Part shown: one piece after another, positions 21,269 through 31,779 of the stretch
Numbering within the stretch: position 1 is the first letter of the stretch
Layout of the letters: each line of letters starts with the position of its first letter
DNA from: Hyphomicrobium_A sp963722495
Lineage (GTDB): Bacteria; Pseudomonadota; Alphaproteobacteria; Rhizobiales; Hyphomicrobiaceae
NCBI GenBank assembly: GCA_963722495.1
Contig: CAVRND010000011.1
Coordinates: forward strand, 124,001-188,000
Direction: 5' to 3'
DNA: 64,000 nt
Notes under the pieces: generated by a model
Database searches by the model: none
Seen by the model: the letters and a program-made list of their open reading frames with translations, nothing else
Told to the model about the DNA's origin: nothing
Made by a program: the position numbers and the translations under genes

Positions 21269-22611
21269 CTAGAACATAGACTTGCAGTGAGATGAGAAAA
21301 AGAGCACGGGAATCTCGAACAAAACCAGAAGAAACCGCTGCGGATCTTCAAGACATTCTTTGACGCGAACAAGGAAGGCCACCGCCTCCTTGCCGTCGAC
21401 AATACGGTGATCGTAGCTCAGCGCCAGATACATCATGGGGCGGGCGACGACCTGGCCGTCGCGCACCACGGCCCGCTCCTCGATGCGGTGCATGCCGAGG
21501 ATACCCGACTGCGGCGCATTGAGGATCGGCGTCGACATCAGCGAGCCGTAGACGCCGCCGTTGGTGATGGTGAAGGTACCGCCCTGCATGTCTTCGATGC
21601 TGAGCTTGCCGTCGCGCGCGCGCTTGCCGTAGTCGGTAACCTGCGTCTCGATCTCGGCCAGGCTCATGCGGTCGGCTTCGCGCACCACCGGCACGACGAG
21701 GCCGCGATCGGTGCCGACGGCAACGCCGATGTGGTAGTAGTTTTTGTAGACGACCTCGTCGCCGTCGATCTCGGCGTTGACGGCCGGGATCTCTTTCAGC
21801 GCCTGCAGGCACGCCTTCACGAAGAAGCCCATGAAGCCGAGCTTCACGCCGTGGCGCTTCTCGAACAGCGCCTTGTATTCATTGCGCAGCTTCATCACCG
21901 CGCTCATGTCGACGTCGTTGAACGTCGTCAGGATGGCGGCGGTGTTCTGCGCGTCTTTGAGACGCTGCGCGATGGTCTGCCGCAACCGCGACATGCGCAC
22001 GCGCTCTTCGCGCGCCGCGTCGTTGGCCGGCGAAGGGACGCGGAACTGGTGCACGGGAACGGGCACGGGCGCCAGGCCGCGCGGCGGGGGCGCAGATGCG
22101 GCGCGGCCGCGCGGCGGGCTGCTCGGCCTCGGGCTCGGGCGCTTTCGCTTTAGCGGCCGGCACATCTTCCTTGAGGATCTGACCGCGCTTGCCGGAACCG
22201 ACAACGTCGGCCGCATCGATCCCGGCCTCCGCAAGCTTCTTGCGTGCCGCGGGGCTGGGCGGCATCTCGCCATTGCGCCTCGCTTTTTGCTGACGGGCGC
22301 CGGCTTGGCGCGCGGCTCGGCGCAGGTGCGGGCTTGGCGGCCGGCTTCTCGGCTTTTGCCGTCGCGGCCGCGCCGCCGTTGCTGATGGCGCCGAGCAGGG
22401 CACCGACGGCAACCGTCTGCCCCTGCACGAACTTGATCTCGCCCAGCACGCCGGACACGGGCGCAGGAACCTCGACCGTCACCTTGTCCGTTTCGAGCTC
22501 GACCAGCGGCTCGTCGGCCTTGACCGCATCACCTGCGTTCTTGAACCACTTGCCGACGATCGCCTCGGTGATGCTTTCGCCCAGGGCCGGCACGCGAATT
22601 TCAGTCGCCAT
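21269..22611 (-). CDS. sucB: Dihydrolipoyl succinyltransferase (E2 of 2-oxoglutarate dehydrogenase), about three frameshifts
   Basis: Domains in order after frame correction: a lipoyl domain (EIRVPALGESITEAIVGKWF, lipoyl lysine in ELETDKVTVEVPAP), an Ala/Pro linker, an E3-binding domain (PSPAARKKLAEAGIDAADV, GSGKRGQILKEDV), a second linker, and the catalytic domain (RMSRLRQTIAQRLKDAQ, with the active-site SYDHRIVDGKEAV). Frame breaks lie near 22325, 22288 (A-rich run) and 22095, all within or next to the GC-rich linkers. The C-terminus is odd: after EDPQRFLL the family usually stops within two residues, but here about 16 further hydrophobic residues follow. Either another error or a recent stop-codon loss explains this. 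Confidence 0.9.
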
Positions 22612-22665
22612 CTTCGATCTCACTTCCCCGCGAAGTACATCGTAGCATCAGGTCACGTGCTTGCG

Positions 22666-25633
22666 TCAGCTGCCGCTTCCGCCCGTCAGCGCCGCCTCGA
22701 CCAGCGTCTTCTGCTCGAAGAGGTGTTTCGACAATTGTCCCGTTGCCGTCGACGCCGACGCCGGCCGGCCTGCATATAGCGGCCGCTTGTGCTTGGCGTC
22801 GATGCGCTCCAGCACCCACGTCAGGTTCGGCTCGATGAAGCTCCAGGCGCCCATGTTCTTGGGCTCCTCCTGACACCAGATCACCTCCGCCTGCGTGAAG
22901 CGGCCGAGTTCGTGCATCAGCGCGCGCGCCGGGAACGGATACAGCTGCTCGACGCGCAGCAGATAGACGTTGTCGATGCCGGCGGCTTCGCGCGCGTCGT
23001 AAAGGTCGTAGTAGACCTTGCCCGAACACAGCACGACGCGTTTGATCTTCTCGTCGGAGACGAGCTTGATCTTCTCTTCCGGCTTGTGTTCGGCATCGTC
23101 CCACAACAGGCGATGGAACGTCGTGCCGGGGCCCATCTCGTCGAGCTTCGAGACGACGCGCTTGTGGCGAAGGAGCGACTTCGGCGTCATCAAGATCAGC
23201 GGCTTGCGGAACTTGCGGTGCAGCTGCCGGCGCAGGATGTGAAAGTAGTTGGCGGGCGTCGTGACGTTCGCCACCTGCCAGTTGTCCTCGGCGCAAAGCT
23301 GCAGATAACGCTCCAGCCGCGCCGACGAATGCTCCGGGCCCTGGCCTTCATAACCGTGCGGCAGCAGGCACACGAGGCCCGACATGCGCAGCCACTTGCG
23401 CTCGCCCGACGAAATAAACTGGTCGAACACGACCTGCGCACCGTTGGCGAAGTCGCCGAACTGCGCTTCCCACATGACGAGCGCGTTCGGCTCAGCGAGA
23501 GAGTAGCCGTACTCGAAGCCGAGCACCGCCTCCTCCGAGAGCATCGAGTTGATGACCTCGAACTTCGCCTGATCGTTGGCGACGTGCTTTAGCGGCGTCC
23601 AGCGGCGTTCGGTTTCCTGGTCGATGAGCACCGAGTGGCGCTGTGAGAACGTGCCGCGCTCGGAGTCCTGGCCCGACAGGCGCACCGGGAAACCTTCGGC
23701 CAGCAGCGCGCCGAGCGACATCTGTTCGGCCATCGCCCAGTCGATGCCTTGGCCGCTGTCGACCATCTCGCGGCGGCGCTCCAGCAACCGGCGCACGACC
23801 TTATGGGCATTGAAATCGGGCGGGATGGACGTGATGCGGCGGCCAATGATCTGCAGCCGGTCGATGTTGACGCCGGTCTCGCCGCGGCGCGCATCGTCGT
23901 CGGCGAAGCCTACGCCCGCCCAGCGGCCGTCCAGCCAATCCGCCTTGTTGGGGCGGAAACCGTCGGCGGTGGTGAATTCCTCTTCCAGATGCGCCCGGAA
24001 ATCCGACTGCATGCGCTGGCTCTCCGCCAGCGGCACGACGCCCTCTTCGGCCAAGCGCTTGGTATAGATGTCGATCACCGTCGGATGCGACTTGATCGCC
24101 TTGTACATCAGCGGCTGCGTGAACATCGGCTCGTCGGCCTCGTTGTGGCCGTAACGCCGGTAGCAGAACATGTCGATGACGACCGGCTTCTGGAACTTCT
24201 GCCGGAACTCGGTGGCGATCTTGGCGACGTGCACCACGGCCTCTGGATCATCGCCGTTCACGTGGAAGATCGGCGCCTCGATCATGCGCGCGACGTCCGA
24301 GCAGTAGGGCGAGGAACGCGAGTGCCGCGGGTTGGTGGTGAAGCCGATCTGATTGTTGATGATGAAGTGGATCGAGCCGCCCGTGCGGTGACCCTTGAGC
24401 CCCGACAGGCCGAAGCACTCGGCGACGACGCCCTGGCCGGCGAACGCGGCATCGCCGTGAATGAGCAGCGGCAGCACCGGCGTGCGATCGCCCGCCGCAC
24501 AGCCACGCTGATCCTGCTTGGCGCGCACCTTGCCAAGCACCACCGGATCGACAATCTCAAGATGCGAGGGGTTGGCGGTCAGCGACAGATGCACGTTGTT
24601 GCCGTCGAAGGCGCGATCCGACGACGCCCCGAGGTGGTATTTCACGTCGCCCGAACCCTCGACGTCGTCGGGCTTGAACGAGCCGCCCTTGAACTCGTGG
24701 AAGATCGCGCGCCGCGGCTTGGCCATGACGTTGGCGAGAATGTTGAGGCGCCCACGATGCGCCATGCCGATGATGATCTCCTTCACCCCCAGCTGGCCGC
24801 CGCGCTTGATGATCTGCTCCAACGCGGGAACCATCGCCTCGGCGCCATCGATGCCGAAACGCTTGGTGCCGGTGTACTTGACCTCGCAGAACTTCTCGAA
24901 GGTCTCCGTCTCGATCAGCTTGTTGAGGATGGCGCGCCGGCCCTCGGGCGTGAAGCGGATCTCCTTCTCCTCGCCCTCGATGCGATCCTGGATCCAGGCC
25001 TTCTGCGTCGGGCTGGTGATGTGCATGAACTGCGCGCCGATATGCCGGCAGTAGGTGCGGCGAAGGATGCGCAGGATCTGCCGGATCGTCGCCGTCTCCA
25101 TACCGAGCACGTGATCGATGAAGATCGGCCGGTCGAGGTCGGCGTCGGTAAAACCGTAGGTTTCCGGCTTGAGCTCGCGGTGCACCTTCCGGTCGGCGAG
25201 GCCCAGCGGATCGAGATCGGCGGCGAGATGGCCCATGACGCGGTAGGCGCGGATGAGCATCAGCGCGCGAATGGAATCCTGGGTCGCCCGCAGCGAGGCC
25301 GCCGGCGACATCTCGAAGCCCATGGCGTGCGATTTGGCCTGCAGGGCCGAGCGGATGTTGCGTTCGTTGGACTGGTAATCGCTGGTCAGCGCGGAGACGA
25401 GATCGCCGTTTTCCAGCAGCTCCGGCGGGGGGACGCCCCACGAGGGGCCCGCGATCGCCGTTGCGGGAGCCGCCGCGCTCCTCGTTCAGGCTTTCGAAGA
25501 AATGCCGCCACTCGTCGCTGACTGAGCCGGGATTGCGCTCGTACTCCGCCTGCATGTCTTCGACGTAAGCGGCGTTGGTCGCACTGAGGAACGAGGTGCG
25601 CAGGAAAGCTTCATTGCGGGGATTGCGGGCCAT
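22666..25633 (-). CDS. sucA: 2-oxoglutarate dehydrogenase E1 component, one frameshift
   Basis: This is the thiamine-diphosphate-dependent decarboxylase of the complex, roughly 985 residues. The N-terminus (LSATNAAYVEDMQAEYERNP, FFESLNEE) is separated from the rest by a frame break between about 25405 and 25475. The body has the E1o features: IGMAHRGRLNILANV, HGDAAFAGQGVVAECFGLSG (ThDP/Mg site), FIINNQIGFTTNPRHSRSS, and the C-terminal CQEEPKNMGAWSFIEPNL. The 43-nt gap between N-frame SLNEERGG and the C-frame segment GPSWGVPPPELLENGDLVSA is GC-rich, where one base was probably lost or gained. It lies 107 nt after sucD. Confidence 0.94.
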
Positions 25634-25740
25634 TGCGGGGTCTCAACGGTCAATTGATGTGCAGCGCCGGGCGGCGCGCAGATCAAATGCGGGGTCGACG
25701 CGCGGTCGGCGTGAAATCCAGTGTGCAGCGCAGCATACGC

Positions 25741-26682
25741 CTACTTGGCCACTTTGACATGCTTAGTTTGCGGTTTCTTGGCGCTGCCCTTGAGCACGCT
25801 CATAAGCGTGGTTCCGAGCGCCGATGGGCTCGATGCCAACGCGATTCCGGCGGATTTCATCGCCTCCTGCTTGTCTTCGGCCTTGCCCTTTCCGCCTGAA
25901 ATGATGGCGCCGGCATGGCCCATGCGTCGGCCAGGGGGCGCGGTGGAGCCGGCAATAAATCCGGCCATCGGCTTGGAACGTCCCTTGCGAGCTTCAGCCT
26001 TGATGAACTCAGCCGCTTCCTCTTCGGCGGAGCCGCCGATCTCGCCGATCATGATGATGGAATCGGTCTCCGGATCGGACAGGAACAGGTCGAGGACCTC
26101 GATGAATTCCAGGCCCTTCACCGGATCGCCGCCGATGCCGACCGCGGTCGACTGGCCAAGCCCGGCGTCGGACGTCTGCTTCACCGCCTCATAGGTCAGC
26201 GTGCCCGAGCGCGAGACGATGCCGACGCGTCCGGCCTTGAAGATGTTGCCCGGCATGATGCCGATCTTGCACTCGTTCGGCGTCAGCACGCCGGGGCAGT
26301 TCGGTCCCAGCAGGCGCGAGCCCGAGCCATCGAGCGCGCGCTTCACCTTGACCATGTCGAGCACCGGGATGCCCTCGGTGATGGCCACGATAAAAGGAAT
26401 GCCGGCGTCGATCGCCTCGAGAATGGCGTCGGCGGCAAACGGCGGCGGCACGTAGATGGATGTCGCGTCGGCGCCGGTCGCCTCGCGCGCCTCGGCCACC
26501 GTATCGAACAGCGGCACGTCGGCCAGCTCCTCGTCGGGGTGCTTGGTGCCGCCCTTACCGGGCGTCACGCCGCCGACGATCTTGGTGCCGTAGGCCTTCG
26601 CTTGCTTGGTGTGGAACGTGCCCTGGGCGCCGGTGATGCCCTGGCAGATGACCTTCGTGGACTTGTCTACGAGAATAGCCAT
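25741..26682 (-). CDS. sucD: Succinyl-CoA synthetase alpha subunit
   Basis: The frame is intact, 313 residues from the ATG at 26682 (MAILVDKSTKVICQGITGAQ). It has the CoA-binding Rossmann motif GITGAQGTFHT and the phosphohistidine site in GHAGAIISGGKG, and LGPNCPGVLTPNECKIGIMP matches the family. It makes GTP/ATP from succinyl-CoA, or the reverse. A C-terminal extension (LKGSAKKPQTKHVKVAK) is Lys-rich compared with other SucD proteins. It is separated from sucC by 349 bp containing repeat A2, although the two subunits are usually encoded almost contiguously. Confidence 0.95.
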   Translation of the reverse strand: MAILVDKSTKVICQGITGAQGTFHTKQAKAYGTKIVGGVTPGKGGTKHPDEELADVPLFDTVAEAREATGADATSIYVPPPFAADAILEAIDAGIPFIVAITEGIPVLDMVKVKRALDGSGSRLLGPNCPGVLTPNECKIGIMPGNIFKAGRVGIVSRSGTLTYEAVKQTSDAGLGQSTAVGIGGDPVKGLEFIEVLDLFLSDPETDSIIMIGEIGGSAEEEAAEFIKAEARKGRSKPMAGFIAGSTAPPGRRMGHAGAIISGGKGKAEDKQEAMKSAGIALASSPSALGTTLMSVLKGSAKKPQTKHVKVAK

Positions 26683-26850
26683 GTCGCCGCCCGCCGCGCC
26701 GAGCCCTAGTGCCGGCTCTGCGCGCACTCTAGGCGGCTTTGTTGCAGTGCATCAAGCCAGACTTTCTGACCAGACGCTGCAAAATGCGGCTGCTCGTCGC
26801 GCCCTGCAAGATTTCCGCGATAGGGATCGAAGGCGAGACTCGCTGAACCT

Positions 26851-27007
26851 CACCTCTCCCGTGGGGAGAGGTCGGAAGCGAAGTGAATGAGCTTCCGGGT
26901 GAGGGGTGACGCGCTCTAAGTATAGCCGCGAGGCTTCAAACCGATCATCCTCTCACCCCGCCGTTGCGCTGCGCGCATCCAGCCGACCTCTCCCCATGGG
27001 AGAGGTG
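26851..27007. repeat. Class A intergenic palindromic repeat (copy A2), between sucC and sucD
   Basis: It starts CACCTCTCCCGTGGGGAGAG, contains GGAAGCGAAGTGAATGAGCT and TTCCGGGTGAGGGG, and ends CCTCTCCCCATGGGAGAGGT. Unlike the other copies it lies between two genes of the same strand. It fills most of the 349-bp gap between sucC (27032) and sucD (26682); the rest of that gap shows no gene. Confidence 0.85.
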
Positions 27008-27031
27008 ACGTGGAGAATCAGATCGCGAGGA

Positions 27032-28232
27032 TCACGCGGCGGCTTTCACGGCCGCCGTGATCTTCTCGGCGGCGTCGCCGAGGTCGTCGGCGGGGGTGAT
27101 CTTCAGGCCGCTCTCGGCGAGGATTTTCTTGCCCAGCTCGACGTTGGTGCCTTCCAGGCGCACGACCAGCGGCACGGTGATGGCCATCTCGCGCGCCGCC
27201 GCCACCACGCCCTCGGCGATGATATCGCAGCGCATGATGCCGCCGAAGATGTTGACCAGGATGCCTTTCACGGCGGGATCGGAGAGGATGATCTTGAACG
27301 CCGCCTGCACCTTCTCCTTGGAAGCGCCGCCGCCGACGTCGAGGAAGTTGGCCGGCTCGGCGCCGTACAGCTTGATGATGTCCATCGTCGCCATGGCCAG
27401 GCCAGCACCGTTGACCATGCAGCCGATGGTGCCGTCGAGCTTGACGTACGACAGGTCGTACTTCGAGGCCTCGACCTCGGCTGGATCTTCCTCGGTCAGG
27501 TCGCGCATGGCGACGATGTCGGGGTGCCGGTAGAGCGCATTGGAATCGAAGCTCATCTTGGCATCGAGACACGACAGGCTGCCGTCCTTCATGACGATCA
27601 GCGGGTTGATCTCGAGCATGCTCATGTCTTTGGCGATCACCAGGTTGTAAAGATCGCCGACCAGCTTCACGCAGGCGGCGATCTGCTTGCCCTTCAGGCC
27701 GAAGGCGAACGCGATGCGCCGTCCGTGATACGGCATGTAGCCGCTCGCAGGATCGATGGTGACGGAGATGATCTTCTCCGGCGCTGTCGTGCGCAACCTC
27801 CTCGATGTCCATGCCGCCTGCCGCACTGGCGACGAAGGCGACACGCGAGGTCGCACGGTCGATCAGCGCCGACAGGTAAAGCTCGCGCTCTATGTCCACG
27901 CCTTCGCTGACGTAGATGCGATTGACGGCGCGCCCATCCGGCCCGGTCTGGGCGGTGACGAGCGTGCTGCCCAACATCTGCTCGGCGAACGACTGCACCT
28001 CGGCGCGCGACTTGGCGAGGCGCACGCCGCCCTTCTCGCCCGCCGAAGCCTCCTTGAACTTGCCCTTGCCGCGACCGCCGGCGTGGATCTGCGCCTTCAC
28101 CACGAACAACGGGCCGGCTAGCTGCTGCACCGCCTCGCCGGCCTCGCGCACCGAGAAGGCAACCTTGCCGTCTGGAGTGGGGATGCCGAACTGGTGCAGG
28201 AGTTCCTTGGCCTGATGCTCGTGGATGTTCAC
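27032..28232 (-). CDS. sucC: Succinyl-CoA synthetase beta subunit, one frameshift
   Basis: This is the ATP-grasp subunit. The start MNIHEHQAKELLHQFGIPTP and the nucleotide-binding AQIHAGGRGKGKF are in one frame up to MDIEEVAHD. After a break near 27783 (AGCGCCGGAG has one base too many) the rest follows: EKIISVTIDPASG, LEINPLIVMKDG, CMVNGAGLAMATMD, FLDVGGGASKEKV and VNIFGGIMRCD. The restored length is about 399 residues, normal for SucC. It follows mdh by 39 nt. Confidence 0.94.
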
Positions 28233-28271
28233 GCAGTGCTCCTGTCCAGCGGTTGAGGCGGAAAGCCCGGC

Positions 28272-29237
28272 TTAGGCGCCGAGCTGCGGGGCGATCTTGG
28301 TGCAGGCGTCGACGAGACCCTTCACGGACTCGACCGACTTGATGAACATGTTGCGCTCGGCCGCATTGAGGTCGATCTCGATGATGCGCTCGGCGCCGCC
28401 GGCACCGAGGATCACCGGCACGCCGACATAAAGACCCTTCACGCCGTACTCGCCATTGAGATACGCGGCGCACGGCAGGATGCGCTTCTTGTCCTTCAGG
28501 TAGCTGTCGACCATCTCCAGCGCCGACGAGGCCGGCGCGTAGTAGGCCGAGCCCGTCTTGAGCAGGGCGACGATCTCGCCGCCGCCCTTGCGCGTGCGAT
28601 CGACGATCTCGTCGAGGCGCTCCTGGCGCATCCAACCCATACGCACGACATCGGGCAGCGGAATGCCGGCAACAGTCGAATAGCGGACCAGGGGGACCAT
28701 GTCGTCACCGTGGCCGCCCAGCACGAAAGCCGAGACGTCCTCGACCGAGATGCCGAGCTCAGTGGCCAGGAAGTGCCGGAAGCGCGATGAGTTGAGCACG
28801 CCGGCCATGCCGACCACCATGTTGCGCGGCAGGCCGGAAGCCTTCTGCAGCGCCCAGACCATGGCGTCGAGCGGGTTGGTGATGACGACGACGAAGGCGG
28901 TAGGGGCATACTTCTTGATGCCGGCGCCGACCTGCTCCATCACCTTGATATTGATGCCGATGAGGTCGTCGCGGCTCATGCCCGGCTTGCGGGGAACGCC
29001 AGCCGTGACGATGCAAACGTCGGCACCCTCAATATCAGCATAAGCATTGGTGCCGCGCAGCTGGCAGTCGAAGCCTTCGACCGATCCCGATTGGGAGATA
29101 TCCAGCGCCTTGCCCTGAGGAAGGCCTTCCGCGATGTCGAAAATCACGACGTCGCCTAGCTCTTTCAGCCCGATCAGATGCGCAAGCGTCCCACCGATCA
29201 TGCCACCGCCAATCAAGGCGATCTTCGTGCGCGCCAT
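28272..29237 (-). CDS. mdh: Malate dehydrogenase (NAD, LDH-like type)
   Basis: The frame is intact, 321 residues from the ATG at 29237 (MARTKIALIGGGMIGGTLAH). The substrate loop with the Arg that selects malate reads TAGVPRKPGMSRDDL, the proton relay His lies in VLGGHGDDMVPL, and ITNPLDAMVW matches alphaproteobacterial Mdh. It leads the mdh-sucCDAB-lpd cluster, whose promoter must lie in the 234 bp between 29237 and the divergent protease gene at 29472; TTTATAG-like AT-rich sequence occurs just before the start (29258-29275). Confidence 0.96.
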   Translation of the reverse strand: MARTKIALIGGGMIGGTLAHLIGLKELGDVVIFDIAEGLPQGKALDISQSGSVEGFDCQLRGTNAYADIEGADVCIVTAGVPRKPGMSRDDLIGINIKVMEQVGAGIKKYAPTAFVVVITNPLDAMVWALQKASGLPRNMVVGMAGVLNSSRFRHFLATELGISVEDVSAFVLGGHGDDMVPLVRYSTVAGIPLPDVVRMGWMRQERLDEIVDRTRKGGGEIVALLKTGSAYYAPASSALEMVDSYLKDKKRILPCAAYLNGEYGVKGLYVGVPVILGAGGAERIIEIDLNAAERNMFIKSVESVKGLVDACTKIAPQLGA

Positions 29238-29471
29238 CCCGTGCAGCTCCCTCTTATCTATAAAAATTGTTTTGTGCGGCGATGCCGCGCAGCGATGCGC
29301 ACCCGCCACAACTCGGTCACGACTAGGTTTAGACTAGCCCTCTGAGCAGGGAAAGCCTGACGTCAGGGTCGGTTGGACGCGCGCCGAGGGGGTGCGGGAC
29401 CGGGCGTAACGGGGTTTCGAGGATCGACAGGAGCGACGGACCCGCCACGTGCGCGGGTGTTGGGAGGGGAC

Positions 29472-30566
29472 TTGCGAGTCGCACTTTTTGCCGGTCTCGG
29501 CATGGGACTGGCCACCGGGCTGGCGCTGCTAGGCAGCGACGGCACTGCCACAGCCAAGGACGCGAAGTCCTTCATGGGCTTCCGCTTGCTGGATCTCGAG
29601 AACCAGACTGTCAAATGGCGAACTCCGACGTTCGGCAAGAGCGCCGTCGTCACTTACGCCTTCGCCACCGACCCCGTTACCACGCCAGGCGCCCGCAATT
29701 GCGCATCGATGCTGCCCCCGGCGGCCGCCTACGAGCCTTCGCAAATCAGCAAGCGCCAATTCCGCAGCGAGGTCGCCGCCGCTTTCCGCATGTGGGAGAA
29801 GGTCGCCGAGATCAGCTTCCGCGAGACCAGCGATACCGCATCCGCCGGTATCCTCATCGGCGCCCAGGCCCAACCCGTGGGACGCGCTTTCACCAACGTC
29901 GCCTTGAAGCAGGGCACCGGTCGCATGATCGTCGAGAAAAAGGTCATCGGCCGCTCGCTCATCTGCCTCAACCCGAAGCAGCCGTGGAAGGTCGGCTTCG
30001 ACGGCCGTCTCGGCGTCTACGACTTGCGCTACACGATTGCCCACGAGATCGGACACGCCATCGGGCTTGATCATCCAAGTGCCGCCGGGCAGCTGATGTC
30101 CTATCGCTACGACGAGAAGCAAACCGGTCTGCAGCCTGGCGACATCAAGGGCGCCGTTTTGCTCTATGGCCCGCGCGCCGGCACCCGCCGCTTCGCCACC
30201 GCTTCGGATGACGGCAGCTCCGGCGATGCGCCTGCCGACGCCAACCGCGGCTGGCCGTTCGGCATCGGCGACGGCCGCGACTCGGCTCCTCACCCAAGGC
30301 CATCGACCCCCGCTGACCCCGCGCCGTCGCCGCGATCAGTCTGTCCACGCGGACTTACTCTCTCGGGAGAGGTGAAGGGAACCGGACCTCGAGCGCTCAG
30401 GTGTCGGTGTGGCCGCGGTGGCGCGGGCGGCGAGGTATTCGGCGCTGCGCATCTCGATGAGGCGCGAAGCCGTGCGGGCAAAGGCCTTGGCCCCCGCATC
30501 GTCCTGGCAAAGGTCGTCAGGCTCCGCCGCCGCCGAGGCGATCAGGCAGACCTTGTTGTCGTATAG
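29472..30566 (+). CDS. Secreted matrixin-like zinc metalloprotease (M10-type)
   Basis: I chose a TTG at 29472 because GGGAGGGG stands directly before it and the product then starts with a signal sequence (LRVALFAGLGMGLATGLALL). The catalytic zinc motif is complete: YTIAHEIGHAIGLDHPS (HExGHxxGxxH) and the Met-turn QLMSYRYDEK. An upstream RMWEKVAEISFRE helix resembles matrixins. The fold ends at about residue 240 (DIKGAVLLYGPRAG). The remaining Pro/Arg-rich sequence runs through repeat A3 and overlaps the 3' end of zapE, so the true C-terminus is doubtful; one base shift would give a stop at 30375. Confidence 0.8.
   Translation: MRVALFAGLGMGLATGLALLGSDGTATAKDAKSFMGFRLLDLENQTVKWRTPTFGKSAVVTYAFATDPVTTPGARNCASMLPPAAAYEPSQISKRQFRSEVAAAFRMWEKVAEISFRETSDTASAGILIGAQAQPVGRAFTNVALKQGTGRMIVEKKVIGRSLICLNPKQPWKVGFDGRLGVYDLRYTIAHEIGHAIGLDHPSAAGQLMSYRYDEKQTGLQPGDIKGAVLLYGPRAGTRRFATASDDGSSGDAPADANRGWPFGIGDGRDSAPHPRPSTPADPAPSPRSVCPRGLTLSGEVKGTGPRALRCRCGRGGAGGEVFGAAHLDEARSRAGKGLGPRIVLAKVVRLRRRRGDQADLVVV
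30290..30375. repeat. Degenerate class A repeat (copy A3)
   Basis: It begins CTCCTCACCCAAGGC and ends CTCTCGGGAGAGGTGAA; the middle has diverged. It lies at the convergent ends of the matrixin gene and zapE and supplies the terminal codons of both open frames. Confidence 0.55.
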
Positions 30567-31510
30567 AGTATCGATGAGGTTGATGAAGCGGCGCACCGCG
30601 TCCCGCCGGTCGCGCGCCATGACCGGAATGCCGTCGATCATCACCGTATGATAGGTATGGGCGATGCGCAGATAGTCGACCGTTCCCAGCGGCAGCTCGC
30701 ACAGATCCCGAAATGCGAAGCGGGCAATGCCCATTGAGGCCAGCGGCACGCGCACGCCACGGCCCTTCACCTGCAGCGTCTCCTCCTCGCCCGGATGCCG
30801 GCCGGTCAGCCGGTCCCAATGCGCATCGAGCTCCGCTTTGGCGCCGCGCGTCGGCGGGCGCGAAGTACAGCGGCATCCCGGCCAGCTTCTCCAGCCGGTA
30901 GTCCTTCGCCGACTTCAGCTCGGCGACGTCCATATGCTCGCCGATCAGGCGGATGAACGGCAAGAAGAGCTGGCGGTTGAGCCCGTGCTCGTAGAGTGAT
31001 CCCGGCGCCGAATTGGACGTCGCTACGACGACGACACCGCGCTCGAAGAGATGCTTGAACAACCGTCCGAGGATCATCGCGTCGGCGATGTCCGTCACCT
31101 GCAGCTCGTCGAAGCATAGAAGACCCGCCTCATCGGCAATGCCGGCGGCCACATGCGGGATGGGGTCGCCGTCCACCTCCCGGCGCGCTTTTCCGATGCG
31201 CTCGTGCACGTCGGCCATGAACTCGTGAAAGTGGCTGCGCTGCTTGGGCGCGAAGCGCACGCAGGCAAAGAACAGATCCATCAGCATCGTCTTCCCGCGG
31301 CCGACGTCGCCATGGATATAGAGGCCGCGTGGAGCCGGCTCGCTGGAGCGCCGAAACAGGGAGAAGAAACGGCCGCGAGAGGGACGCCAATCGTTGAGGC
31401 GACGCGCCAGCGCATCGAGCTGCGCTGCTCACTTCGAGCTGCGCCGCGTCGGCCTCGAGCTCGTCGGCGGCGATCTGCGCGCGCAAGCGATCGATCGGTA
31501 GCTGAATCAT
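30336..31510 (-). CDS. zapE: ZapE/AFG1-like ATPase, two frameshifts
   Basis: This AAA-like ATPase is linked in bacteria to FtsZ ring disassembly and in mitochondria (AFG1) to complex IV turnover. The start MIQLPIDRLRAQIAADELEA is followed by a frame break near 31425. The next frame holds GLYIHGDVGRGKTMLMDLFF (Walker A), FHEFMADVHERIGKARRE, GLLCFDELQVTDIADAMILG (Walker B), and VATSNSAPGSLYEHGLNR. A second break near 30852 (GCGCGGCGCC, one G too many) precedes GVARFAF-like GIARFAFRDLCELPLG and RRFINLIDTLYDNKV. The last 20 or so residues read into repeat A3 and are unlikely to be native. Confidence 0.88.
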
Positions 31511-31779
31511 CGGTCGTCACGGTCCCTCTGTGCGCGCAATTGCTTCAAATGCGGTCAAAGCGCAATGGCGCGACGCAATGTCACCGACGTACGGCGCCAG
31601 CATTGACGGCGTCTCGCGCCCCTTAGCCGCGGTGCCGCAATGGAAAATCGCCACGAGCATCTCATATTTGTGCAACGCAGCAGAATACGCGCACAGCACT
31701 TACACTCACGCGGTGCGCATCGGGCTCTAACCGTCGAGGCCGACGGCAGAGCCCATCTTGAAATGCGGAGGGCAACGTT

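Noticed and set aside
23749..25521. 590-codon plus-strand frame opposite sucA
   Set aside because: Antisense shadow of sucA with His/Arg/Val-rich composition and no recognisable fold.
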